Part shown: positions 15,251 to 22,204 of the stretch, one piece after another
Position numbering within the stretch: position 1 is the stretch's first letter
Layout: every line of letters begins with the position of its first letter
Assembly (NCBI GenBank): GCA_003526375.1
Contig: DPDG01000073.1
Location: forward strand, 1-25,549
Source: Lentisphaeria bacterium
GTDB lineage: Bacteria; Verrucomicrobiota; Lentisphaeria; Victivallales; UBA1829
Reading direction: 5' to 3'
Length of the DNA stretch: 25,549 nt
Translations under genes and position numbers: made by a program
The notes under the pieces: generated by a model
The model's input: the letters and a program-made list of their open reading frames with translations, nothing else
Databases searched by the model: none
Told to the model about the DNA's origin: nothing

Positions 15251-16282
15251 ATGAGAGAAAGATGCACACTGATCAAATTATTGATGAGGGAAAATTGTAA
15301 GAGTGGTATTTCATTCCGGCAGCAAGACAGGACGGAACATTGCCAGTCCCCTGATCTTACTTCTTCTTTCTTTCCATTGTTGAATTGTTCTAATGTTCGC
15401 TTGTTCAAATGTTTCCCCGTTCCTTCTTTCTTTCCATTGTTGAATTGTTCTAATGTTCGCTTGTTCAAATGTTTCCCCGTTCTTTCTTTCCTTCCATTGT
15501 TAAATTGTTCCAATGTTCAAATGTTCAATTGTTTTTCTACTTCTTCCTTCCGTGTTCCCTGTTCGATATTCTTACTTCGCAGGGTGAAAACAAGGATTTT
15601 CACACTGATAGAACTTCTGATCGTGATTGCGATCATCGCCATTCTTGCAGGAATGCTTCTGCCGGCGCTGGGAGCGGCAAGGGAAAAGGCACGTGACATT
15701 GCCTGTAAAAACAATTTGAAACAACTGGGATTGGCTTTCTTATCTTATGCCACCGACTCACAGGAATGGTGTCTCTCGGGAGGAAACTATTTCGGTGGAG
15801 ACGGGAAAAAATATTCATGGTTTGAACAGATGGAATCGGATAAAACAATCAACAGGAAGATTACCAAATGTCCGTCGATGGATGTCTGGAGCTTCAGCAA
15901 TTCAAATTTGAATTACGGGCTTCAGGCTTATATCTTCGGATACCAGAAACCGACGATGATCAAATTAAGTTCCATCTATTTGAAATATCCGTCAAGAACT
16001 ACAATCTTTGCCGATTCAGGGCCAGACAGTTATACATACAAGAAATACGGGTATCACCATTATTTCGGTTCCTGGGTTAATTCCTGGGGAAGCACATTCA
16101 ATAAAACCTATCCATGGCATTACAGACATCAAAATCGTGCGAATACGGTCCAGCTTGACGGGCACGTGCAGAACGTCACCAGTTTTCTGGCGGGGAAGCG
16201 CTGCATTACCGCACCATGGTTCGATGATCAACTGACCGGCTCATCATGGACCGCATGCGCAGAACCACATGTATTCCAATAA
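15251..16282 (+). CDS. Pseudopilin with interrupted leader (element copy 3)
   Basis: A 343-aa prepilin-type protein. The ATG start is supported by AAGGAG and a second AAAGG 8 nt upstream, giving MRERCTLIKLLMREN. In this first motif the Glu needed at position +5 of a mature pilin is Lys. A 112-codon element follows, then the full signal RIFTLIELLIVIAIIAILA. The pilin body (LLPALGAAREKARDIACKNNLKQLGLAFLSYATD) differs from its partner at 11444. It has HQNRANTVQLDG near the end, the H-X9-DG motif of processing-associated pseudopilins. An internal GTG at 15584 would give 232 aa with a normal short leader. It lies between a LacI regulator and a giant secreted protein, so a role in that protein's export or anchoring is possible but inferred. 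Confidence 0.78.
   Translation: MRERCTLIKLLMRENCKSGISFRQQDRTEHCQSPDLTSSFFPLLNCSNVRLFKCFPVPSFFPLLNCSNVRLFKCFPVLSFLPLLNCSNVQMFNCFSTSSFRVPCSIFLLRRVKTRIFTLIELLIVIAIIAILAGMLLPALGAAREKARDIACKNNLKQLGLAFLSYATDSQEWCLSGGNYFGGDGKKYSWFEQMESDKTINRKITKCPSMDVWSFSNSNLNYGLQAYIFGYQKPTMIKLSSIYLKYPSRTTIFADSGPDSYTYKKYGYHHYFGSWVNSWGSTFNKTYPWHYRHQNRANTVQLDGHVQNVTSFLAGKRCITAPWFDDQLTGSSWTACAEPHVFQ
15361..15540 (+). repeat. Three tandem 60-bp units in element copy 3
   Basis: The units are 15361-15420, 15421-15480 and 15481-15540. The first two differ at a single base (position 2) and the third is diverged. Within a unit, TGTTC recurs at an 8-bp step (TGTTC-taa-TGTTC-gct-TGTTC), followed by a pyrimidine-only or nearly pyrimidine-only tract. 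The translated unit is NCSNVRLFKCFPVxSFxPLL. Confidence 0.85.
15580..15607. repeat. Imperfect hairpin at the pilin-proximal end of element copy 3
   Basis: CAGGGTGAAAA (15580-15590) pairs with TTTTCACACTG (15597-15607) with one mismatch and a 6-nt loop. The alternative GTG start (15584-15586) lies in the first arm. Confidence 0.6.
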
Positions 16283-16333
16283 CCGGAAAATATATTTCAT
16301 TCATTTACAAAAAAACAAAAAAAGGATTACGAT

Positions 16334-19300
16334 ATGATTCCACAGTATTCCATACTCTGCACCCTGCTTCTTTGCGGAACCTTTCTGCTGTCCGGCAAGG
16401 AAAATTCGATTCTGCCGGAGAAGAAAACCGCCGTAAAAAGTTCGGCGGCATTTGAAAACGGCATCCTTGAGGTTCAATCGAATGCAAAACTGGGTGGAGT
16501 CCTGCTCCCCGTCAGATGCAAAGCCGGCACCCGTGTAAAAATCGAATTCGAGGCGGAAGGCAGCGGCAGTATCCAGTATTATCTCCAAAGCGCCTCCAAT
16601 CTCTCCTATTCTCCGGCAATCCCTCTGCGGGAAGGCATCTGGAAAAAAATTTCTTTTTCCGCTTTCAGCCCGCAGGCAGGCATGAAACTGTTCATTTATT
16701 CTCTGGTTGACGGCAGTGCAAAATTCCGTCTGCGCGCATTCAAAATTACGGAAGAACCTTTACCGGCACTGAAAGATGTCGAAGTAAAACAGGCGGACTT
16801 CGAAGCGGAGGATTATCCGGCGGAACACGGGAAAAAAGTCAGGTTGAAAGATGCGTCCGGCGGAATGGCGGTCTGGGGCAAACGCTGGTATGAAGCCGCG
16901 CAGATCCCAATTCCTGCGACCGGCAGGAATGTTTATCTTTACCTGCGCCTGAAAAAGGATACCGCCGCGCCTCTCACCGTAATCTTGAAAAATGGATTCC
17001 AGCGTGTCGCACACGGTGTCTTTCAGGCCTCAGGCGCCTGGGAATGGCTCCGGATCGGCCCCGTCGATCCGCGGGCAGGGTATCCGGCGTTGACCGTCCA
17101 ATACGGCTGCGATGCTAAAACGCAAGTCTGGCTGGACCGCTTTGCCGTATCCACACATTCCGAATTACCGGAGAAAGACAGACCGGCGCTTCTTCCCGTC
17201 AACGGACTGACGAGCGCCGCAAGAGCCGCCATCCCGCCGGAAATAGACGGAAATCCGGACGACGCCTGCTGGCGGAATGCAGTTGCGGCGGAACCTTTCA
17301 TTCTGAATACGCAAAACCGTTTTGCGAAAGAACAGACCTCAATCCGTTTCGCGTATGACAACGAATACCTGTATGTCGCATTCCATTGCAGGGAAAGCTG
17401 CCTGAATCCTCTTGAAAACCGCCTTCACGAGTTCAAAGACAAAGTAAAGAAAAATGACGATCCGGCGATTTACATGGATGACTGTGTACTGCTTCTCCTC
17501 AAGCCGTCGGCAGACTCGTCCGTGGCCTATGATTTCGTCATAAATCCGAACGGCGCCATTCTGGATTCCAGATGTTCCGCACCCGATTTCTGGGAAACGC
17601 GCGATATGAAATGGTCCGGAGGGGCAAAGGCCGCGGTTTCACGCGGCAACGGCTTCTGGAATGTGGAGATGGCGATCCCGTTTGCGTCGCTGGGAGTTAT
17701 CCCCGGAGGAAATCAGAATTGGGAAATCATGGCAGGACGCATCGAACAGAGCAGGAATGAAAAAAGCGCCTGGCAGATTTGCGAGAAAAGTTTTCATACC
17801 TGCCCGCTCGGCAGACTCGTTTTTACGGAACAGTCCGTTCCTTTTTCCCTGGCTGCCCCTCCGGCTTTCCTGCCGGGGCGGAACAAGCTCGCGTTCCACT
17901 CCCCGGCAAGAGTCGAAACGTCCGTGGAGTTTCCCTCATCGCCTGTCCGGAAAACTTTCTCCGACGGAAAAGAAGCGGATTTCCATTTGAACCGGAATGG
18001 AACTTTTTCATTCCGCTGGAGCACATTCGATCCGGCATTGAACCGTCTCTTTCTTTCTCCCGCTTATTCCATGCAGGCACGTGCGGCGATGCTGACTCAT
18101 AATCTAAAAAATGCACAGTTCCGCCTGAATGGAGAAACCGTGAAAACATCGACGCCCTTGAACAATGGCATGAATATGGCGGAAATCAGCGGAACACCTG
18201 AAAAGAATGCCCGTATCACGGTCGGCGGAAGTGAAATACCGCTCGCCGGATTCAAGCAGGAAAACAATGTCCTCAAATGCCGGCTGCTGCTGGAAGATTC
18301 CGTGATCTGGCCGAACTGGGAAGCAAAGGAGATCTGCGTCAACCGTGGCGGAATTCAGCAGATTCTGTTCCGTCCCCACGGGGTGAAAGGTTTTGCTCTG
18401 GATGATTATACCATGTATTTCGACCTGCCGGAAGGATATGCCGCGGAAGGAGCTTCCGGATATTACAAAAAATGGAACCTCGCAATATCCGATGAGGGCA
18501 CAGTGCAGCACGGTGGGAAAAACTTCCGCCGTTATGCCGTAAGGATTGCCAATCAGGTGAAATACAATCCGAATCTGGGTTCGCACGAATGGATCGCGTT
18601 CGTTTTCCGTGCACCGGAACACACGAACACGGAAACAGGTGAATTCTATTTTCATGCGGGAAGCCGGAAAGCATCGATTCAGGAAGTCCCGCGCCGTGTC
18701 GCCGTCCGGCTTTATCCGAAACTGAACGGAGCGAGACTCAAGGACATGCAGATTCAAATGTGGTGCAGTTGGATGCGCAGTATGGACTCCAGCAAACTGC
18801 AAGAAATCTTTGCCCGCCAATTTGCGGAAATGGGTGTCAATGAAGTGAATTTCCGGACGAACGGACAGCTTCCGTATTTTACCCTGATCAACTTTGAGCC
18901 CTGGAATTTTTCCCCGCTTCCTTTTCTGAAAAAACATCCGGGAACCGAACAGATTGATGTAAACGGGAAAAAAGTCAAGTCCATGATCTGTTCAGGCATC
19001 ATTGTGAAAGACCCCGCGTTTGCCGCATATATGAAAGCGGAAATGCCGCACTGGTATAAGAGATCCGGTTCACCAGATGATGTAATGTGGGATTATGAAT
19101 CCCATGTCATGAACTCCTATCTTTCCTGCTTCTGCCCGCGCTGTCTTGCCGGATTCCGCAGATCGGCGGGAATTGCGGAGGAGGTTTCACCGGAAAAAAT
19201 CGGGAAAAAATATCTGAAGGAATGGACCGTTTACATGAACCGCAAAATGGCGGATATCAGCGGAATGTTCCGTGACGCCCTGCAGGCACTTCCCGCAAAA

Positions 19301-19876
19301 CCGTCATTCTCGGTTTACAGCGGCTACGAAAACCCTGACACCAATCTGGTTTACGGCGTGAACTGGGAAATGCTCAAAGGAAAAATGGACCGTGCGGCCT
19401 GCGGTTACGGGCGTCCGAAGACGGATATCGAACGGACACGCAAAGCAATCGGAAACACCCGCTATATGTTAGGCGCGATTGCTCATCCGTATGCCGTAAC
19501 GGACCGCTCGTTTCCCGCGTCGCTCACCGAAGCAACTCTCCTGCGCCGCGCCGCGGACAGTAATACGGGGGTTCTGATCTATCATTACCCGTCACTGGAT
19601 GCCCGGACATTTTCCGCCATTGCCGCCGTCAGCAGGATTCTGGCGGAACACGAACCTTTCTTCCGTAAACATCGGGTAGTCGAAGGACGTATCAGCCTTC
19701 CCGGATGGAGCCGTGATGAATATGAAGTGCTCTCGGATGAAGACGGAAATCTTCTGGTCCTGCTGATGAATTACTCCGCAGGAAAGAAAAGTTATCAGCT
19801 CTGTCTGGACGGGAAACCGGTCCGGAGCGGCGCTGTCGCCTCCAACGGAGCACAAGCTGTCAAGATTGAAAAATAA
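16334..19876 (+). CDS. Secreted 1180-aa protein: CBM9-like domain plus GH-like barrel
   Basis: A large exported protein. Residues 1-20 (MIPQYSILCTLLLCGTFLLS) form a signal peptide. Residues ~40-280 look like one or two jelly-roll carbohydrate-binding modules. At ~300-498 there is a CBM9/DOMON-like domain (PPEIDGNPDDACW, then FAYDNEYLYVAFHCRES, DDCVLLLLKP, NVEMAIPFASLG, GRLVF). From ~800 there is a TIM-barrel-like region with DDVMWDYESHVM (919-922 being WDYE) and a CFCPRC cluster (932-937). The same type of acid-then-CFCxxC arrangement occurs in the 1153-aa protein on the other arm. AAAGG precedes the ATG. It is the last gene of the LacI-pseudopilin set. The enzyme activity is unproven and the substrate unknown. 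Confidence 0.7.
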   Translation: MIPQYSILCTLLLCGTFLLSGKENSILPEKKTAVKSSAAFENGILEVQSNAKLGGVLLPVRCKAGTRVKIEFEAEGSGSIQYYLQSASNLSYSPAIPLREGIWKKISFSAFSPQAGMKLFIYSLVDGSAKFRLRAFKITEEPLPALKDVEVKQADFEAEDYPAEHGKKVRLKDASGGMAVWGKRWYEAAQIPIPATGRNVYLYLRLKKDTAAPLTVILKNGFQRVAHGVFQASGAWEWLRIGPVDPRAGYPALTVQYGCDAKTQVWLDRFAVSTHSELPEKDRPALLPVNGLTSAARAAIPPEIDGNPDDACWRNAVAAEPFILNTQNRFAKEQTSIRFAYDNEYLYVAFHCRESCLNPLENRLHEFKDKVKKNDDPAIYMDDCVLLLLKPSADSSVAYDFVINPNGAILDSRCSAPDFWETRDMKWSGGAKAAVSRGNGFWNVEMAIPFASLGVIPGGNQNWEIMAGRIEQSRNEKSAWQICEKSFHTCPLGRLVFTEQSVPFSLAAPPAFLPGRNKLAFHSPARVETSVEFPSSPVRKTFSDGKEADFHLNRNGTFSFRWSTFDPALNRLFLSPAYSMQARAAMLTHNLKNAQFRLNGETVKTSTPLNNGMNMAEISGTPEKNARITVGGSEIPLAGFKQENNVLKCRLLLEDSVIWPNWEAKEICVNRGGIQQILFRPHGVKGFALDDYTMYFDLPEGYAAEGASGYYKKWNLAISDEGTVQHGGKNFRRYAVRIANQVKYNPNLGSHEWIAFVFRAPEHTNTETGEFYFHAGSRKASIQEVPRRVAVRLYPKLNGARLKDMQIQMWCSWMRSMDSSKLQEIFARQFAEMGVNEVNFRTNGQLPYFTLINFEPWNFSPLPFLKKHPGTEQIDVNGKKVKSMICSGIIVKDPAFAAYMKAEMPHWYKRSGSPDDVMWDYESHVMNSYLSCFCPRCLAGFRRSAGIAEEVSPEKIGKKYLKEWTVYMNRKMADISGMFRDALQALPAKPSFSVYSGYENPDTNLVYGVNWEMLKGKMDRAACGYGRPKTDIERTRKAIGNTRYMLGAIAHPYAVTDRSFPASLTEATLLRRAADSNTGVLIYHYPSLDARTFSAIAAVSRILAEHEPFFRKHRVVEGRISLPGWSRDEYEVLSDEDGNLLVLLMNYSAGKKSYQLCLDGKPVRSGAVASNGAQAVKIEK

Positions 19877-19897
19877 ACGGTCCGATTCCATACGTTG

Positions 19898-20019
19898 TCC
19901 GCTCCCGCGGGCGGCAGGCGCAAAGACGCATGAAAAAACAACGTCCCGCAGCAGAAAAACGAGGGGGGACCCGGTCAGCCGGTCCAAGCTCCCCTCGGCT
20001 TTCCCGCCTGCCTGAAACC
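19898..20019. repeat. Dispersed ~120-bp structured repeat, copy B
   Basis: The partner of 13726-13845, here between the convergent 1180-aa protein gene and the AraC gene. The terminal inverted repeats are GGCAGGCG (19913-19920) and CGCCTGCC (20005-20012). On the minus strand an inner stem (CGAGGGG with CCCCTCG) is followed by TTTTT, in the right place to end AraC transcription. Differences from copy A in the inner stem largely keep pairing, which suggests that the structure matters. Confidence 0.7.
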
Positions 20020-20068
20020 ATCTCATCACAGTCGCACATCAATCCGGATTCGCCTGTTTCACCGCAGG

Positions 20069-20866
20069 TTATGATTTGCGACGGTACATACCGCGGTAAG
20101 CAACCGGCGGACAGGCGTAAAAACTCTTGAACGCTTTGGAAAAATGATAACGGTCCGCATATCCCGTCTCGAAAGCAATCTCATCAATCGTTTTCTCCGA
20201 ATCAATCAGGAGACGGCGCGCCGACTCCATGCGCTGGTTCAAAAGGTAATGCTTCGGAGTCGTCCCTGTCTCCGCCAGGAAAAGACGGTAGAAGTTGTTC
20301 AGCGACATCCCGATCCGTTTGCAGATGCCCCGGTTGTCGCGCGTCAACGCAAGCTCATGATTCATGATATCAAGCGCACGCAGTATCCTCGGGTCCAGCA
20401 CGGACTCCCCCGGCGGAAGAAACGCACTTCCCGGAATCCGCAGCAGATATTCATAAATCAGGAGACGAAACGCAAGAGCACGTGATACCTCATCCCTTGC
20501 CTTCAGAATACGCGGCAGGACTTTCGCGGCATGGGAGGCGGGAAAACACAGGAACTCCCGTTTCACACGGTCGAAGGGCGCCTTCGCTTCAAAATGAATA
20601 TAAAAATGCAGAAAAGGCTCCCTCAGCCTCGTGGAAAACGTCGTATAAGGCGGAATCAGGATCACCTCTCCGGGCTCCATCTTTTTCACGCTTCCATTCA
20701 GCTCCAGTTCCGCGCCCGAAGTCCGGTTCCAGTACAGCAGCCAGACACGCAGATTGACATTCGTGTAATTCCAGTTCGCCACCCGTGTATAGCCGCAGAA
20801 TACAATCCGGACGTCAAACGGCGGGGAAGGATTCAGATGAAAATCATTTTCGGTATGAATTGACAT
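20069..20866 (-). CDS. AraC-family transcriptional regulator
   Basis: A 265-aa regulator. A cupin-like sensing domain covers ~15-95 (LNGSVKKMEPGEVILIPPYTTF, then LHFYIHFEA). The two C-terminal helix-turn-helix motifs are at ~178-197 (GICKRIGMSLNNFYRLFLAE) and ~226-247, with the signature ADRYHFSKAFKSFYACPPVAYR. GGAG lies five nt before the ATG. It is divergent from the unrecognised 339-aa gene at 20971, and tandem 14-bp repeats lie in the gap, so it probably controls that gene. It is only distantly similar to the AraC protein at 5664. A relic of a close relative is seen at 13873-14030. Confidence 0.93.
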   Translation of the reverse strand: MSIHTENDFHLNPSPPFDVRIVFCGYTRVANWNYTNVNLRVWLLYWNRTSGAELELNGSVKKMEPGEVILIPPYTTFSTRLREPFLHFYIHFEAKAPFDRVKREFLCFPASHAAKVLPRILKARDEVSRALAFRLLIYEYLLRIPGSAFLPPGESVLDPRILRALDIMNHELALTRDNRGICKRIGMSLNNFYRLFLAETGTTPKHYLLNQRMESARRLLIDSEKTIDEIAFETGYADRYHFSKAFKSFYACPPVAYRGMYRRKS

Positions 20867-20875
20867 GAAATCTCC

Positions 20876-20903
20876 ATTTTATGACATTTATTTTATCTCA
20901 TTT
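20876..20903. promoter_or_regulatory. Tandem 14-bp repeats, candidate AraC-regulator site
   Basis: ATTTTATGACATTT (20876-20889) and ATTTTATCTCATTT (20890-20903) are head to tail with two differences. They lie directly upstream of a TATAAT box (20909-20914) that has no good -35 box, the usual arrangement for an activator-dependent promoter driving the gene at 20971. Confidence 0.6.
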
Positions 20904-20908
20904 CCACT

Positions 20909-20944
20909 TATAATATAGATATGAAAGGACATTCTTCAATGTCC
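20909..20944 (+). promoter_or_regulatory. -10 box and leader hairpin before the 339-aa gene
   Basis: TATAAT lies at 20909-20914. Downstream, GGACAT (20927-20932) and ATGTCC (20939-20944) form a small inverted repeat with a 6-nt loop, in or near the 5' leader of the gene starting at 20971. Confidence 0.5.
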
Positions 20945-20970
20945 AAAACCATAAAAAAGGATCACAGCAG

Positions 20971-21990
20971 ATGAAGATCAGTGCAGAACAGCGTCGCAAG
21001 CTCGACATGGCAATTGAAAGACTCTTTGCCAAATGCCGCGAAATCAGGAAACACAGAAACGTCAAACTGGGGGCGACAGCGGCTCCGCGTCCGGCGGGTT
21101 ATGTGGAAGACGATCCGCAAATGACTGAAATCGATACCGAATGGGTAAAAGAGATCGAACCGGAAAACTCGGCGCTGGACGCCCTCATCAAAGAGATGCT
21201 GGCAGCGGAACCGCGCCCGGACACCTCGAAATTCGTGAAACTCGGCGACGACAATCTCTGGGTCTGGGGCGGGCCGACTCCCTACTGGGGCGGCACCATG
21301 GCGGATGATACGCTTGTAAAGGGCGCGGACTATTATGACGCCAGAAACGTTGTATACGTCTATGGCCCGACCAATGAAAAGATGCTCGGCATTCACGGCA
21401 AATACAAGAGAATGCTCTGCCAGGTCAACGCGAACTGCCGCACGCCCGGCGCACAGGGAGGAGCCACGGACGAAGAAAATGCGGAGCTCCTCAGTAAATT
21501 ATCTCTTCAGTTCCCGAATGTCGTCGGTGCAATGTGCGACGATGTAACGACAAATTACCTGAAAGTCGTCCTGCCGGAACGTTTTGAAGCCCGCTCCAAA
21601 GCGTTGAAAAAATACAATCCTGAGCTCAAGATGTACGGCGTGGTCTATGTGCATGAACTGGATGAAAAGGATTTTTCCCATATCCAGCCTTACATGGATG
21701 TCGTCAACCTCTGGTTCTGGCACAAGGATGAAATTCTGGAATACGACGAAAAACTTGCACTCTGCCGCAGCAAATTCCCCGGCAAACCGATTATTCAGGG
21801 CATCTTTCTCCATGAATACGGATACAGCGATGCGGGAAACCTGCCTGAACTGCTCATTTACCAGCTCGACAAGGCGCGCGAATATATGACGAAAGGAATT
21901 GTGGAAGGCGTCATCATCCTCGGCGACCGTGAGATCAAAAAATGGCCGCTCCAGGCGGAAACCGTCAGGAATTACCTGAAAAACCAGTAA
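20971..21990 (+). CDS. Unrecognised 339-aa cytoplasmic protein, possibly a barrel-type glycan enzyme
   Basis: I do not recognise a family. There is no signal peptide or membrane segment. After a charged N-terminal helical part (~1-75), the protein has alternating strand/helix character suggestive of a TIM barrel: NLWVWGGPTPYWGG, NVVYVYGPTNEKM, VVGAMCDDVTTNYL, MYGVVYVHELDEKDF, DVVNLWFWHKDEILEY, PIIQGIFLHEYGYSD and GVIILGDREIKKWP. Acidic residues at strand ends (CDD, WHKDE, HEYG) could be catalytic, as in glycosidase-like barrels, but this is a guess. AAAAGG precedes the ATG. It is divergent from an AraC regulator, and its end carries a strong hairpin terminator, so it is a single-gene transcript. 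Context suggests sugar metabolism. Confidence 0.7.
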   Translation: MKISAEQRRKLDMAIERLFAKCREIRKHRNVKLGATAAPRPAGYVEDDPQMTEIDTEWVKEIEPENSALDALIKEMLAAEPRPDTSKFVKLGDDNLWVWGGPTPYWGGTMADDTLVKGADYYDARNVVYVYGPTNEKMLGIHGKYKRMLCQVNANCRTPGAQGGATDEENAELLSKLSLQFPNVVGAMCDDVTTNYLKVVLPERFEARSKALKKYNPELKMYGVVYVHELDEKDFSHIQPYMDVVNLWFWHKDEILEYDEKLALCRSKFPGKPIIQGIFLHEYGYSDAGNLPELLIYQLDKAREYMTKGIVEGVIILGDREIKKWPLQAETVRNYLKNQ

Positions 21991-22000
21991 CCGGCTGCGG

Positions 22001-22049
22001 CATCAAAAGGCACGCGGAACAGTTTTTTCATCCCGCGTGCCTTTTGATG
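22001..22049 (+). terminator. 17-bp perfect stem terminator after the 339-aa gene
   Basis: CATCAAAAGGCACGCGG (22001-22017) pairs perfectly with its complement at 22033-22049 across a 15-nt loop. Seen as GGCACGCGG...CCGCGTGCC-TTTT it works as an intrinsic terminator, and the A-rich left side would let it act on the other strand as well. Confidence 0.75.
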
Positions 22050-22068
22050 TACTGTTCATTTCAAACAT

Positions 22069-22166
22069 TTTCCTGTCAATATTCCATAAATAAAAATACA
22101 GGAAAGCTATTTTTCACGCGGTTTTCATAAAAACACTCTGGACTTATCCTTTATTCCGTCTATATT
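22069..22166 (+). promoter_or_regulatory. Promoter region of uxaC-nagB with an inverted repeat
   Basis: TGGACT (22139-22144) and TATATT (22161-22166) are 16 bp apart and form a plausible promoter. Upstream, TTTCCTGT (22069-22076) and ACAGGAAA (22098-22105) are inverted copies that may be a regulator site. No regulator gene is adjacent. Confidence 0.45.
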
Positions 22167-22204
22167 AACTGCAAAATGTGGAAAACAAAATAAGGATTTT
22201 TATC

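Larger units (their letters stand above)
15284..15619 (+). repeat. Pseudopilin leader element, copy 3 (336 bp)
   Basis: This copy is in inverted orientation relative to copy 2 (12074-12418) and identical through a core of about 300 bp, except that the TTC tract has two triplets instead of five. It is exactly 112 codons between the ends of TLIKLL and TLIELL. The 9-bp sequence CACACTGAT occurs at 15265-15273 and again at 15601-15609, 336 bp apart, so each edge carries the same prepilin codons. Confidence 0.85.

Noticed and set aside
15361..15540. CRISPR array, suggested by regular 60-bp repeats
   Set aside because: The units are contiguous with no unique spacers, the whole unit repeats rather than a ~30-bp part, and no cas genes are nearby.
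15265..15609. CACACTGAT direct repeats as a true target-site duplication
   Set aside because: Copy 2 does not have an exact matching pair at its edges, and the repeated bases are the conserved prepilin codons, so the repeat may just reflect the motif.
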